Origin: an uncultured Cytophagales bacterium
GTDB taxonomy: Bacteria > Bacteroidota > Bacteroidia > Cytophagales > Cyclobacteriaceae
Assembly (NCBI GenBank): GCA_913057175.1
Contig: CAJXNP010000005.1
Location: forward strand, 248,001-312,000
Direction of reading: 5' to 3'
Length of the DNA: 64,000 nucleotides
Positions 16,603 through 26,166 of the stretch are shown piece after piece; position 1 is the first letter of the stretch, and each line of letters starts with the position of its first letter. The notes below the pieces were generated by a model that did no database searches, had not been told where the DNA came from, and saw nothing but the letters and a program-made list of their open reading frames with translations. The position numbers and the translations under genes are program-made.

Positions 16603-19458
16603 ATGATCAAAAAAGCGGGAATTGTTATTTTTTTATTCACAAATCTGGTTTCTCAGGCATTTTCTTCCAATCCGGTTAAATCTCTGGAAGAAATATGGGT
16701 GGACTCAGTCTATCAAACGCTCTCTGATGAGCAGCGATTGGGGCAACTCATCGTGTCCAAAAAATCCAATCCCGAAATTGTCAAATTGATAGAAGATGGC
16801 GAACTGCCAATAGGAGGAATTTTTCTCCAGCCAAGTAATGTTTTGGAATCAAATGAAACAATTTTACATGTAAAAAATAACATGAAAGGACTGTTCTGGG
16901 TTTTTGCCGAGAGCAATCATCAGCTGGAAAGAATGGCCTCTGATTTTTATGCATTTCCCAATGATGTTACCAAAGCATCCATTCGAAATAAATACTTCGT
17001 GGAAGACTTGGAGAAAAAGGAAGCTGCTTCTCTACGGAATCTCGGAACAAGCATTTATTACCAAAAAGAAGTATATCTGGACAATATTAACGGTGAGTAT
17101 TTTCACCATCTTTTGCCAAGTCAATTGTATAGGGACACCCAGGAGGAATTGATCGGGATGAAAAATAAATCGCTGCGTAGCGAAGATATTTTAATGGCTA
17201 TCAATCTCAACCTGACTTTTGACGATTACGATTTTGTCAAATACATACCTGAAGATATTTATAGTACGACAGATTGGGATAACATCAAACATGAATACCC
17301 CATTTTGTTTCTGGATAATCTGAAATTTAAGAATGGTTGGGAAAGCGATGAATTCAAAAAGGAAATTGTTCGAAACCTTATCCGTAAAAAATTTGATTTT
17401 GAAGGTGTTCTGGCAATCGACCTGGAGAAATTCAAAGCCCAGCATTTTAAGCCACTAAAAAGAAATTCCACCGAATCGGAATTAATCAAATCGGGAGTTG
17501 ACTTTATTCTTACAGATAATCCGGTCAGGGCTTACCAGGTTATGCTTTCAGAGTTGAAGAACAATGAGATCAGGAATGGTGACCTGGAAAACAGGGTGAA
17601 GCAAGTGTTGAAATATAAATATCTTCAGAGAGCTTCGCTAGAAGAAAACCCGTCGCAATTAGCAGATCAATATATCAGGCCATCGGAGGTGAAAAATTCG
17701 ATTTATGAATCATATGCCGAGTCAATAACACTGGTGCGCAATGAATCCGATTTAATTCCGATCAGAAACCTGGAGACAACCAATTTTGCTTCTCTGAGCA
17801 TTGGGGCAAGTGAGCTAACAAAGTTTCAGGAAACATTAGACAAGTATGCTGGGTTCACGCATTTTGTTTTACCATCCAATCAAATCAATGCCAATGCATT
17901 TAATAACCTGGTCAAAACACTAAGCTCTTTTGACAATGTAGTTGTTGGATTGCATGCACCATTTAATAAAGACATGCTGTCACTTTTGGCTTCTCTGGAA
18001 TTCAAAACTAATGTAATTGCTACGCTCTTCGATGAAAACATTCCTGACAATCTCGAAAGTGTGACCAATTCGCTTTTAGTGACCTACGAAAGCAATGATT
18101 ATGTACAGGAGCTTGCACCACAGATCATTTTTGGAGCGAGACCATGTGTTGGAATGTACCCGGATCTTGCCAATGGCGGAGATTTCAAAAGCATACAAAC
18201 GCGTGCATTGAGCAGGCTTGCCTACGCGAATTCATTCAAGTCTGCCATGGATGAGGATATTCTCAAAGGAATTGATGACATAGCCCTGGAAGCCGTCAAT
18301 GGTGGAGCTACTCCGGGTTGCCAGATATTGGTTGCCAGAAACGGCAATGTGGTTTATGAGAAGTCATTTGGAAATTATACGTACGACACCCTGATGCCGG
18401 TGTCCAATCGTTCGATGTACGACCTTGCTTCCATTACGAAAGTTGCAGCTACGACACAGGCAATTATGTTTCTTGCCAATCGTGGTGTGTTGGATTTGGA
18501 CCAGAAACTGGGACATTATTTGCCTGAATTAAAAGGAACGAACAAAGAAGACCTGATTATCAGGGATATTCTTACTCATCAATCCGGATTGAAAGGATTT
18601 CTTCCTCTTTGGGTGAATACCATTGATTTTGAAAACATACAGGTGCCGTTTTACAGCAATGAAAAGCAGGGAGAATATCAGTTGGAAGTAGGATTTGGTA
18701 TGTATAGTTCCCTGGCAATCAAAGATTCGATCTATAAATGGACGGTTGATTCGGAATTGCGAAGAAAGCCGAGAAGAAAAAGATTTGAACCGTATTCCTA
18801 CCGATACAGTGATTTAGGATTTTACATGATGTATGTGTTGGCTGAAAGACTTCTCAACCAGCCAATGGATGAATTTTTATCTCAGAACCTGTATGATCCT
18901 TTGGGAATGTCTTCTACGGCATTTAACCCGCTTTGTAAATTCCCTATCATAAACATGGTCCCTACTGAAGACGATAAGACTTTCAGACACTCTCTGGTCT
19001 GGGGAACGGTTCACGACCAGATCGCCGCAATGAATGGTGGGGTTTCCGGGCATGCTGGTTTATTTGGCAATGCAATAGATCTTGCCAAATTGGGTCAGAT
19101 GCACTTGCAGGGCGGGGAATATGGAAACCAGAAATTTTTTGACAAAGAAGTGATCGATTTGTTCACTTCGCCACAAAATGAAGATAATCGAAGAGGGTTG
19201 GGATGGGACAAGCCTGACCCTGAAGATAAAGAACATACACCTACATCTGTTTATGCTTCACCATCGACTTACGGACACAGAGGATTTACCGGCACAGTGA
19301 TTTGGGTAGACCCTCAATATGACCTTATCTATGTTTTCCTGTCTAACCGTATCTATCCAAGTATGTCAAATGGCAAACTAAATGATCTGGATGTTCGTAA
19401 AAGAATTCATGATGTCGTTTACGAATCAATTACTAACTTTGAGGCGAGTGTAAATTAG
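16603..19458 (+). CDS. Fusion of a degenerate GH3-like domain and a class C beta-lactamase-type serine hydrolase
   Basis: 951-residue exported protein with signal peptide (KKAGIVIFLFTNLVSQAFS). Residues ~30-370 follow the layout of GH3 beta-N-acetylglucosaminidases (LSDEQRLGQLIV, then FDFEGVLAIDLEKF), keeping an Asp at the nucleophile position (D273) but lacking the KHFPGHGD loop with the catalytic His. Residues ~570-940 are a serine beta-lactamase/esterase domain with SxxK (S610-I-T-K613), a YSD segment (RYSDLGFYMMYV) and HRGFTGT as third motif. Similar GH3-serine hydrolase fusions occur in Bacteroidota and are thought to act on peptidoglycan-derived material in the periplasm. Here the hydrolase half looks active and the GH3 half doubtful. 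bshA starts 16 bp downstream. Confidence 0.88.
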   Translation: MIKKAGIVIFLFTNLVSQAFSSNPVKSLEEIWVDSVYQTLSDEQRLGQLIVSKKSNPEIVKLIEDGELPIGGIFLQPSNVLESNETILHVKNNMKGLFWVFAESNHQLERMASDFYAFPNDVTKASIRNKYFVEDLEKKEAASLRNLGTSIYYQKEVYLDNINGEYFHHLLPSQLYRDTQEELIGMKNKSLRSEDILMAINLNLTFDDYDFVKYIPEDIYSTTDWDNIKHEYPILFLDNLKFKNGWESDEFKKEIVRNLIRKKFDFEGVLAIDLEKFKAQHFKPLKRNSTESELIKSGVDFILTDNPVRAYQVMLSELKNNEIRNGDLENRVKQVLKYKYLQRASLEENPSQLADQYIRPSEVKNSIYESYAESITLVRNESDLIPIRNLETTNFASLSIGASELTKFQETLDKYAGFTHFVLPSNQINANAFNNLVKTLSSFDNVVVGLHAPFNKDMLSLLASLEFKTNVIATLFDENIPDNLESVTNSLLVTYESNDYVQELAPQIIFGARPCVGMYPDLANGGDFKSIQTRALSRLAYANSFKSAMDEDILKGIDDIALEAVNGGATPGCQILVARNGNVVYEKSFGNYTYDTLMPVSNRSMYDLASITKVAATTQAIMFLANRGVLDLDQKLGHYLPELKGTNKEDLIIRDILTHQSGLKGFLPLWVNTIDFENIQVPFYSNEKQGEYQLEVGFGMYSSLAIKDSIYKWTVDSELRRKPRRKRFEPYSYRYSDLGFYMMYVLAERLLNQPMDEFLSQNLYDPLGMSSTAFNPLCKFPIINMVPTEDDKTFRHSLVWGTVHDQIAAMNGGVSGHAGLFGNAIDLAKLGQMHLQGGEYGNQKFFDKEVIDLFTSPQNEDNRRGLGWDKPDPEDKEHTPTSVYASPSTYGHRGFTGTVIWVDPQYDLIYVFLSNRIYPSMSNGKLNDLDVRKRIHDVVYESITNFEASVN

Positions 19459-19474
19459 CCACAAATTATCATTC

Positions 19475-20617
19475 ATGAATATTGGAATTGTATTATATCC
19501 CACATTTGGTGGAAGCGGGGTTGTAGCAACTGAATTGGGAAAAGGTCTTGCCAAAGAAGGTCACAAAATTCATTTCATCACATACTCTCAACCAACCAGG
19601 CTGGATTTCTTTAATGAAAATTTGTTTTATCACGAAGTGGATTTTCTTTCATATCCGCTTTTTCGATATCCTCCATACGAACTGGCGTTGGCCAGTAAGA
19701 TGGTGGATGTGGTAATCCATGAAAAGCTGGACTTGCTGCATGTGCACTACGCTATCCCCCATGCCTCGGCTGCGTACATGGCAAAGCAGATATTGAAGAC
19801 CAAGGGCGCCGATGTACCGGTCATTACCACGTTGCATGGCACTGATATCACGTTGGTGGGGAAAGATCCGAGTTTTGAACCGGTCGTTACGTTTAGCATC
19901 AATGAATCTGACGGTATTACAGCCGTTTCTGAGAACCTGAAACAGGACACACTCGATCATTTTGCAATAGAAAAAGATATTGCAGTTATCCCCAATTTCA
20001 TCGACCTGAACAGATTTAAAAAGCAAAAAAGAGATCATTTTAAAACGGCTATCTGTCCCAATAATGAAAAATTAGTTGTTCACACTTCCAATTTCAGGAA
20101 AGTAAAAAGGGTGGAAGATGTTGTCAGGGTTTTTTACAATCTGAGAAAGTCGATGCCTGTTAAACTGTTATTGGTGGGTGACGGGCCGGAGCGAATAAAA
20201 ATCGAAAACTTATGTAGGGAATTGGACACCTGTGATGATACGAGATTTTTGGGCAAGATTGAAGCAGTCGAAGAGGTGTTGTCTGTATCCGATCTTTTTA
20301 TGATGACATCCGAAAAGGAAAGTTTTGGCTTGGCCGCTTTGGAGGCCATGGCCTGTGAAGTCCCGGTAATCTCTTCTAATGCAGGAGGATTGCCTGAATT
20401 AAATGTCGATGGATATTCCGGATTTTTATGTGATGTAGGCGATATCGACCAGATGACAGAGAAGGCACTTTATATCCTGGATGACAAAAACCTTCCCAAA
20501 TTCAAAGAGAATGCATTAAATCGGGCTAAAGAATTTGAGATTTCCAACATTCTACCATTATACATTGATTATTATAATTTTGTAATTGAAAATTTTAATG
20601 CCAGGATTTCGGTCTAA
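19475..20617 (+). CDS. bshA: N-acetyl-alpha-D-glucosaminyl L-malate synthase BshA
   Basis: 380-residue GT4 glycosyltransferase that joins UDP-GlcNAc to L-malate, the first step of bacillithiol synthesis. The start MNIGIVLYPTFGGSGVVATE and the segment FITYSQPTRLDFFNENLFYHEV are characteristic of BshA, and the C-terminal half has the retaining GT-B donor site (MTSEKESFGLAALEAMACEVPVI). It starts 16 bp after the GH3-hydrolase gene and may share its transcript. BshC is encoded at 23.2-24.7 kb on the other strand; the deacetylase BshB is not in the window. Confidence 0.95.
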   Translation: MNIGIVLYPTFGGSGVVATELGKGLAKEGHKIHFITYSQPTRLDFFNENLFYHEVDFLSYPLFRYPPYELALASKMVDVVIHEKLDLLHVHYAIPHASAAYMAKQILKTKGADVPVITTLHGTDITLVGKDPSFEPVVTFSINESDGITAVSENLKQDTLDHFAIEKDIAVIPNFIDLNRFKKQKRDHFKTAICPNNEKLVVHTSNFRKVKRVEDVVRVFYNLRKSMPVKLLLVGDGPERIKIENLCRELDTCDDTRFLGKIEAVEEVLSVSDLFMMTSEKESFGLAALEAMACEVPVISSNAGGLPELNVDGYSGFLCDVGDIDQMTEKALYILDDKNLPKFKENALNRAKEFEISNILPLYIDYYNFVIENFNARISV

Positions 20618-20683
20618 TTTACGAATGGATAGTGCAATATTTTAGATTTTTGATTTTACATTTGTATTTTAATTACACGATTT

Positions 20684-21319
20684 ATGTACACAGAAACGAA
20701 AACCACTAAACCACAGAATGAAGGTACGGGTCAGCTTTTCAAAAATCCAATACTTGAAAAGTTAACCAGAACCCACATTGCAGCTCCCATTACCATATTG
20801 AATATTGCGGTTATAGCTGTTCTGTATTGGGGTCTCACCCGTATCGGATTAGGGGTATTAGAAACAATAATATTATTTGTAGTTGGGGCCCTTACCTTTA
20901 CTCTTGTAGAATATTTAATTCACAAGTATGTGTTTCACATGATGCCCGACACAAAGTTAAAGGCCAATATCCAGTATAAGGTTCATGGGGTTCATCACGA
21001 TTATCCAAAAGACAAAGATCGGTTGGCCATGCCAATTCCCCTTAGCATCCTGCTGTCTGCTTTGTTTTTCTTTTTCTTCAAATTGATCATGGGAGACTAT
21101 GCTTATGGCTTTATGCCTGGGTTCGTTTTTGGATACACCGCTTATCTTTTTGTGCATTACATCGTTCATGCCTGGCAGCCACCTAATAATATATTTAAGG
21201 AATTGTGGATCCATCACGGCATCCACCACTACAAAGACCATGAGAGAGCGTACGGTGTGTCCAGCCCACTCTGGGATTTTGTCTTTAAAACCTTGCCAAA
21301 AAGGAAAAAGAAATCGTAA
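20684..21319 (+). CDS. Fatty acid hydroxylase / sterol desaturase family membrane protein
   Basis: 211-residue membrane protein of the di-iron fatty acid hydroxylase superfamily. The histidine clusters are visible: HKYVFH, KVHGVHHDYPKD, HYIVHAW and HHGIHHYKDHE, between four hydrophobic helices. Family members hydroxylate or desaturate lipids such as sphingolipid acyl chains or carotenoids; the substrate cannot be told from sequence. A TACATTTG box lies at 20657-20664, 19 bp before the ATG, suggesting its own promoter. A pair of palindromic repeats follows the gene. Confidence 0.88.
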   Translation: MYTETKTTKPQNEGTGQLFKNPILEKLTRTHIAAPITILNIAVIAVLYWGLTRIGLGVLETIILFVVGALTFTLVEYLIHKYVFHMMPDTKLKANIQYKVHGVHHDYPKDKDRLAMPIPLSILLSALFFFFFKLIMGDYAYGFMPGFVFGYTAYLFVHYIVHAWQPPNNIFKELWIHHGIHHYKDHERAYGVSSPLWDFVFKTLPKRKKKS

Positions 21320-21348
21320 ATCAAAAGCAGCCTTATCAAAAAATATCT

Positions 21349-21425
21349 TGTCATCCTGAATTTATTTCAGGATCGTTTTATCTTGTTTTCAACATTTTAC
21401 CGATCCTGAATCAAGTTCAGGATGA
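21349..21425. repeat. Pair of inverted palindromic repeats between genes
   Basis: Left arm 21349-21374 (GTCATCCTGAATTTATTTCA onward) and right arm 21400-21425 are inverted copies, and each arm is itself a small palindrome (CCTGAA...TTCAGG). Together they can fold into a long hairpin or two small ones. This GTCATCCTGAA...TTCAGGATGAC type is common between genes in Bacteroidota. It may also terminate transcription before ispF. Confidence 0.85.
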
Positions 21426-21445
21426 CTATAAGTGAATAATAACAA

Positions 21446-21922
21446 ATGAAAATCAAAGTCGGATTTGGATATGACGTACATCAGCTTCGGGAAGGCTACG
21501 ATTTCTGGCTGGGAGGGATCAGCTTAAAGCATAGCAAAGGCGCTGTCGGACATTCTGATGCCGATGTGCTCATCCATGTTATTTGTGACGCACTCCTGGG
21601 AGCAGCAAATATGCGGGATATTGGCTATCATTTTTCCGATCAGGATCCCAAATTCAAGGGTATTGACAGCAAGATTTTGCTGAGGGATGTGGTCGAAATG
21701 ATCAGGGAAAAAGGTTGGGATATCGGAAACATTGATGCAACGATATGTCTGCAGAGACCAAAGGTTAATCCATACATTCCGGAAATGAAAAAGTGCCTGG
21801 CAGGGGTAATGCAAATAGATGAGGAAGATGTTTCCATCAAAGCGACTACCACCGAAAAGCTTGGGTTTGTCGGTGAAGAGAAAGGCGTTGCAGCATATGC
21901 CGTTGTTTTGATCAATAAATAG
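21446..21922 (+). CDS. ispF: 2-C-methyl-D-erythritol 2,4-cyclodiphosphate synthase
   Basis: 158-residue IspF, which cyclises CDP-methylerythritol 2-phosphate in the non-mevalonate isoprenoid pathway. The metal-binding D-x-H (GFGYDVHQL), the HSDADVLIHVICDALLGA segment, FSDQDPKFKG and the C-terminal ATTTEKLGFVGEEKGVAAYA are all conserved. Length is typical. Its stop codon is immediately followed by the ATG of mnmD with no gap, so the two are translationally linked. Confidence 0.97.
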   Translation: MKIKVGFGYDVHQLREGYDFWLGGISLKHSKGAVGHSDADVLIHVICDALLGAANMRDIGYHFSDQDPKFKGIDSKILLRDVVEMIREKGWDIGNIDATICLQRPKVNPYIPEMKKCLAGVMQIDEEDVSIKATTTEKLGFVGEEKGVAAYAVVLINK

Positions 21923-22600
21923 ATGAAGGATCTTCGTGTCATCAAAACGGAAGACGGCTCTTCAACCATCTACAATCCTGCACTCAGAGAAACCTATCAT
22001 TCTACTCACGGAGCTATTACGGAGTCCCGATATGTTTTTATTGAAAAGGGGTTGGATTATTTTCTTTTGCATCATTCAAAAAAAGAACCCGTAAATGTCT
22101 TTGAAGTTGGGTTTGGAACCGGTCTGAATGCGGTTTTAGCCTTTCATTGGGCGGTTCAGAATAAGAGGCAGGTCTACTACGAATCCATTGAAGCATTTCC
22201 GCTTTCAAATGATATTGTCAATGAACTTAATTATTTCCAATCCCATGATGAGTTGCGTGCAGCTCTTATCAATCTCCACAATTTGAATTGGGAGAAAAAA
22301 ACTCAACTTTCCGAATACTTTGAAATGTTAAAAGTCCATCGAAAGATCCAGGATTACTTGCCTCAGTATAAATTTGACATTGTATTTTTCGATGCATTTG
22401 CACCGAGCAAACAAAGTGAAATGTGGGACAAGGATATTTTGGCAAAAATAATCGACATGCTATCGGATAGGGGAGTCTTTGTCACTTATTGCGCAAAAGG
22501 ACAATTGAAAAGGGACCTGAAAGAGCTGGGTTGTGAAGTAGAAACATTACCCGGCCCGCCTGGCAAAAAGGAGATGGTCCGTGCCGTTAAACCGGGTTAG
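21923..22600 (+). CDS. mnmD: tRNA 5-methylaminomethyl-2-thiouridine(34) methyltransferase MnmD
   Basis: 225-residue SAM-dependent methyltransferase corresponding to the methyltransferase half of MnmC, as a stand-alone protein. It shows the SAM motif VFEVGFGTGLNAVLAF, the acidic YYESIEAFPL segment, DIVFFDAFAPSKQSEMWD and GVFVTYCAKGQLKRDLKELG, ending with PGPPGKKEMVRA. It methylates nm5(s2)U34 in wobble-position tRNA. The fused oxidase half of MnmC is absent, as usual in Bacteroidota. It follows ispF without a gap, and its last bases overlap the end of the convergent cyclo-ligase gene by 4 bp. Confidence 0.93.
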   Translation: MKDLRVIKTEDGSSTIYNPALRETYHSTHGAITESRYVFIEKGLDYFLLHHSKKEPVNVFEVGFGTGLNAVLAFHWAVQNKRQVYYESIEAFPLSNDIVNELNYFQSHDELRAALINLHNLNWEKKTQLSEYFEMLKVHRKIQDYLPQYKFDIVFFDAFAPSKQSEMWDKDILAKIIDMLSDRGVFVTYCAKGQLKRDLKELGCEVETLPGPPGKKEMVRAVKPG

Positions 22601-23163
22601 AACTCATGAACCTTTGTAGGCGTTACACAAAAATGTAGCTTTTCATCCCATTCCTCTGCGTCATCCACACATTCAGTCGGGTCAAAAAAGGAAAGTCCAA
22701 TCCTGACTACGTGAACGTCCAGGCAGCTCAAAAATTTATCATAAAAACCTTTGCCATAGCCTACTCGATAACCTTGCAGATCAAATGCAAGAAGAGGAAT
22801 AATAACCACCTGAATGTCACGGGAATGGGCAATTTCCCCATCGACAGGTTCGGGAATGCCAAATTTACTATCTCCGAGCCTGGTGTGTTTTTCAAGGTAA
22901 AAGTTAGTCATCTGGAAATTGGTAAAATCCGAAACAGGAGCGATAACTTTTTTACCCTGATCCCACAGCTCATTGATGATCGGCCAGGTATTGATTTCCT
23001 TGTTGTGCGCAATGGGAAGAAAAGTATGAAAGACTTCTTTTTGCTGGATAGTTTTGATATTGAAAAAATTCTTTCGAATGACCTGACTTAAGAAGTCGAC
23101 ATCATCGACAGAAAGGGTTAAGCGCTTTTGAAGGTAATAGTGCCTAAGATCTGTTTTATTCAT
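22597..23163 (-). CDS. 5-formyltetrahydrofolate cyclo-ligase
   Basis: 188-residue enzyme converting 5-formyl-THF to 5,10-methenyl-THF with ATP in the cytoplasm. The N-terminus KTDLRHYYLQKRLTL, the substrate segment DSKFGIPEPVDGE and the nucleotide loop AFDLQGYRVGYGKGFYDKFL are conserved. I chose the ATG at 23163 because it gives the usual family N-terminus; the frame is open to an earlier Met at 23202 inside bshC. With this start it overlaps the bshC end by 8 bp, suggesting translational coupling. It converges on mnmD with a 4-bp overlap. Confidence 0.92.
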   Translation of the reverse strand: MNKTDLRHYYLQKRLTLSVDDVDFLSQVIRKNFFNIKTIQQKEVFHTFLPIAHNKEINTWPIINELWDQGKKVIAPVSDFTNFQMTNFYLEKHTRLGDSKFGIPEPVDGEIAHSRDIQVVIIPLLAFDLQGYRVGYGKGFYDKFLSCLDVHVVRIGLSFFDPTECVDDAEEWDEKLHFCVTPTKVHEF

Positions 23164-24718
23164 GATAACTGAGAATGAAAAACGTGAAATCGAGCGGATC
23201 AAAAGCCGATTTTACTTCATCAATAAAATTGGGATTGTTAATGTAGAAATTTAAAAAATTATCATGCCTTTCCTGCAGGTTGTCATTGGGAAATAATTTA
23301 CCGATGACGTTTTCCAGCTGGTTGATCTCCGTTTCCTGCTTTTTCTCTTCAGACTTTCTGATTCGCTTAGCAATGTTATCCAAACTCTTTTGGGTTTTCG
23401 CCGATTCAGCGGCAATAAACCCTTCCAGGCTTTTATCAACATTACTGGCCTTGGATTGAATAGATTCAAAAGTTTGCTGGATCGTATCCATTTCTGCCTG
23501 AATGGAGATCTCACTATCGGAATTTCGAGCGAGATAAGACAATTTAAGTTCGTGGAAATCCATGAACAATTCCTCTGGTTTCATGCCAAGCTTATCAACT
23601 TTTTGCTGGATGTTTTTAGGAATAACCAGGGCAAAATTTCTCGGAACAAGGATAGGGAAAGGGACTTTATAATGGATAAATATATCTTTTAACTGCAGCC
23701 AATACGCAATTTCAGCAGGACCGCCAATATAGGCCAGGTTAGGCAGGATCATTTCCTGGAAAAGAGGGCGCAGAACGACGTTCGGACTGAATTTTTCAGG
23801 ATGATCGTCAATTAAATTGTGAATTTCGGTCGGCGAAAATTGTATGTCCGTTTCGTTCACCCGAAACTGATCCGATTCCTTCACGATCCTTTCCCGGATC
23901 CCGTTTTCCTGGTAGAAAAAATTAATTGATCTGGGATAAACCTGTGACTGATAGCCCATCTGGTTGAGCTTTTCCGCAGCTTTTCCAGCCAGTTCATTGG
24001 CTTGATGGTTATGCAGATCGTCTACAATGACATCCGTGAATTGCTTTTTTAATTTCGGGTCATCACCATCCAAAGCCACCAGGCCGTACTGACCGAATAT
24101 TTCATTGACATACTGTCGGGTAGCGCCGCTCAACGTTTCATTTTCACGATAGGCTCTTTCAAAAACTTCCACCTTTTCAGGGAGTTCTTCCAAAATTTGC
24201 TGAATGCCATTGGGAGAAAATTTCCCAACAGCCCCGGTCTGATTGGATTCCCATTGATACTTTTTTCCGAACAGGTTAAAGTAACAGATCTCATCGAAGT
24301 CATGATCTTCCGTGGCCATCCAGTAAACAGGAACAAATTTTTTATCGGGAAATTCTGAAGACAATTTTTCACATAAGTTGACAACGGTGATGATCTTGTA
24401 AATAAAATAAAGGGGGCCGGTGAATATATTGAGCTGATGGCCCGTCGTGATGGTGTAAGTGTTTTCATCTTCCAGGGCCTCAATGTTCGCTTTGACAGTT
24501 TCGTTTGTAGTCAAATGGGAATATTGCTTTTTTAAAACAGATACAAGGATTTCCCTTTTATCCTTCGGAAATTGTTTTTTCCCGATTTGATTTTTAAAGC
24601 CTGCCAGGTCCGGAAAATTTCCATAAAAGGGAGTTAGCTCTTTTTTCTTATCGATGTAATCCAGGAAAAGGTCTTTGAATGCGTTGGTTTGATGGAAGGG
24701 AATCTTTTGAATATTCAT
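23156..24718 (-). CDS. bshC: Bacillithiol biosynthesis cysteine-adding enzyme BshC
   Basis: 520-residue BshC, the presumed ligase adding cysteine to glucosaminyl-malate in the last step of bacillithiol synthesis. Family landmarks are TITTGHQLNIFTGPLYFIYKI, the ATEDHDFDEI segment, PNLAYIGGPAEIAYWLQLK and the coiled-coil region near residues 420-470. Length matches the family. It is followed by the cyclo-ligase gene with an 8-bp overlap. Together with bshA (19.5 kb) and ytxJ (8.3 kb) it shows that the organism uses bacillithiol as a low-molecular-weight thiol. Confidence 0.95.
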   Translation of the reverse strand: MNIQKIPFHQTNAFKDLFLDYIDKKKELTPFYGNFPDLAGFKNQIGKKQFPKDKREILVSVLKKQYSHLTTNETVKANIEALEDENTYTITTGHQLNIFTGPLYFIYKIITVVNLCEKLSSEFPDKKFVPVYWMATEDHDFDEICYFNLFGKKYQWESNQTGAVGKFSPNGIQQILEELPEKVEVFERAYRENETLSGATRQYVNEIFGQYGLVALDGDDPKLKKQFTDVIVDDLHNHQANELAGKAAEKLNQMGYQSQVYPRSINFFYQENGIRERIVKESDQFRVNETDIQFSPTEIHNLIDDHPEKFSPNVVLRPLFQEMILPNLAYIGGPAEIAYWLQLKDIFIHYKVPFPILVPRNFALVIPKNIQQKVDKLGMKPEELFMDFHELKLSYLARNSDSEISIQAEMDTIQQTFESIQSKASNVDKSLEGFIAAESAKTQKSLDNIAKRIRKSEEKKQETEINQLENVIGKLFPNDNLQERHDNFLNFYINNPNFIDEVKSAFDPLDFTFFILSYHE

Positions 24719-24830
24719 TCTTTTGATTAAGATAATTAAAAATAGGTGGTTCTACGCGAGATACATTTTTTTGATGTAACGAAATAAGCAATTTGTCGGC
24801 TGGTGAAAAAAATAAAATTACACGATCGGA

Positions 24831-26144
24831 TTATCCTGTCGGAATTCCGTAGAGATCGAATTCCGTTGCATCGGTGATCCGGATATCAGCGAAATCCCCG
24901 ATTCTCAGGTAATGATCCTTTCCCTCGATGTAGACTTCGTTATCCACTTCCGGGGAATCGTGCTCCGTTCTGCCTATAAAATAGCCTGATTCAAAGCGAT
25001 CGATCAATACTTTAAAGGCCTTGCCAACTTTCTGCTGATTTATTTCATAGGAGATCTTCTCCTGCAATTCCATGATTTCCTTTTGACGACGATCTTTTAC
25101 CGTTTGGCTTGTTTCATCTTCATACTGATATGCATGTGTTCCATCTTCATGTGAATAGGTAAACGCTCCCAACCGGTCAAATCTTGATTGTGCAACAAAG
25201 TCTTTCAGTTCCTCAAATTCCTTTTCTCCTTCCCCGGGATGCCCAACAATCATAGTGGTACGAATGGCGATTCCCGGAACTTTATCCCTGATTTTCCCGA
25301 TCAACTCTTCTGTCTTTCGACGATCGATTCCCCTTCGCATAATTTTCAAAACCTTATCCGAACCATGCTGCAAAGGAATGTCCAGGTAATTGCAGATATT
25401 TTCACGTTCAGCCATGACATCCAGGATGTCTTCCGGAAAACCCGATGGATAGGCGTAGTGCAAACGGATCCAATCCAGCCCATCAACGTCAGACAAGTTT
25501 TTCAACAATTCCGATAAATTACGCTTTTTGTATAAATCCAGTCCGTAGTAGGTGGAATCCTGGGCAATGAGCAACAATTCCTTTGTGCCATTTTTGACCA
25601 GTTTTTTGGCTTCCATGACTAATTCCTCCATTGGTCGGCTTATGTGCTTTCCCCTCATGATCGGGATCGCACAAAAAGAGCATGGGCGATCGCAACCTTC
25701 CGATATTTTCATGTAAGCATAGTGTCGTGAAGCTGTGGTTCGTCGCTCACCGATCAGTTCATGCTTGTAGTTGGCATTGAACCTCTTCAGCAACATCGGA
25801 AGCTCCATGGTACCAAACCAGGCATCTACTCCGGTAATCTCTTTTGACAGATCATCGCGGTAGCGTTGTGAAAGGCAGCCGGTCACATAAACCTTTTCAA
25901 CCAAACCTTCTTCCTTGGCATCCACATATCGCAAGATGGTGTCGATGCTTTCCTGCTTGGCATTGTCAATAAAGCCACAGGTGTTGATCACCACGATATT
26001 AGCCTGATCATCAAGGGCCTCATGGGAGACATCCACGCCATTCCCCTTCAATTGGGTAAACATCACTTCACTATCCACCAGGTTTTTCGAACACCCAAGT
26101 GTGATGAGGTTTACCTTATCCTTCTTTGCTCCTTTCGTTTTCAA
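24831..26144 (-). CDS. rimO: Ribosomal protein S12 methylthiotransferase RimO
   Basis: 437-residue radical SAM enzyme that methylthiolates the conserved Asp of ribosomal protein S12. The N-terminal cluster cysteines are C18 (LGCSKNLVDSE), C56 (INTCGF) and C90 (TGCLSQRY); the radical SAM triad is C151-x3-C155-x2-C158 (CDRPCSFC). A TRAM-type C-terminal domain follows (FKVLIDRFE ... GRTEHDSPEVDNEVYIEG). LGCSKNLVDSE is diagnostic for RimO over MiaB. A TAnnTTTG box lies 23-30 bp upstream of the ATG. A gene-free kilobase separates it from the next gene. Confidence 0.96.
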   Translation of the reverse strand: MKTKGAKKDKVNLITLGCSKNLVDSEVMFTQLKGNGVDVSHEALDDQANIVVINTCGFIDNAKQESIDTILRYVDAKEEGLVEKVYVTGCLSQRYRDDLSKEITGVDAWFGTMELPMLLKRFNANYKHELIGERRTTASRHYAYMKISEGCDRPCSFCAIPIMRGKHISRPMEELVMEAKKLVKNGTKELLLIAQDSTYYGLDLYKKRNLSELLKNLSDVDGLDWIRLHYAYPSGFPEDILDVMAERENICNYLDIPLQHGSDKVLKIMRRGIDRRKTEELIGKIRDKVPGIAIRTTMIVGHPGEGEKEFEELKDFVAQSRFDRLGAFTYSHEDGTHAYQYEDETSQTVKDRRQKEIMELQEKISYEINQQKVGKAFKVLIDRFESGYFIGRTEHDSPEVDNEVYIEGKDHYLRIGDFADIRITDATEFDLYGIPTG

Positions 26145-26166
26145 GATTATTTGTTTTTTGAATCGA

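Noticed and set aside
23164-23202. Longer start for the cyclo-ligase (ATG at 23202)
   Set aside because: The added 13 residues are not typical of the family and lie inside bshC; the ATG at 23163 gives the usual N-terminus with an 8-bp overlap.
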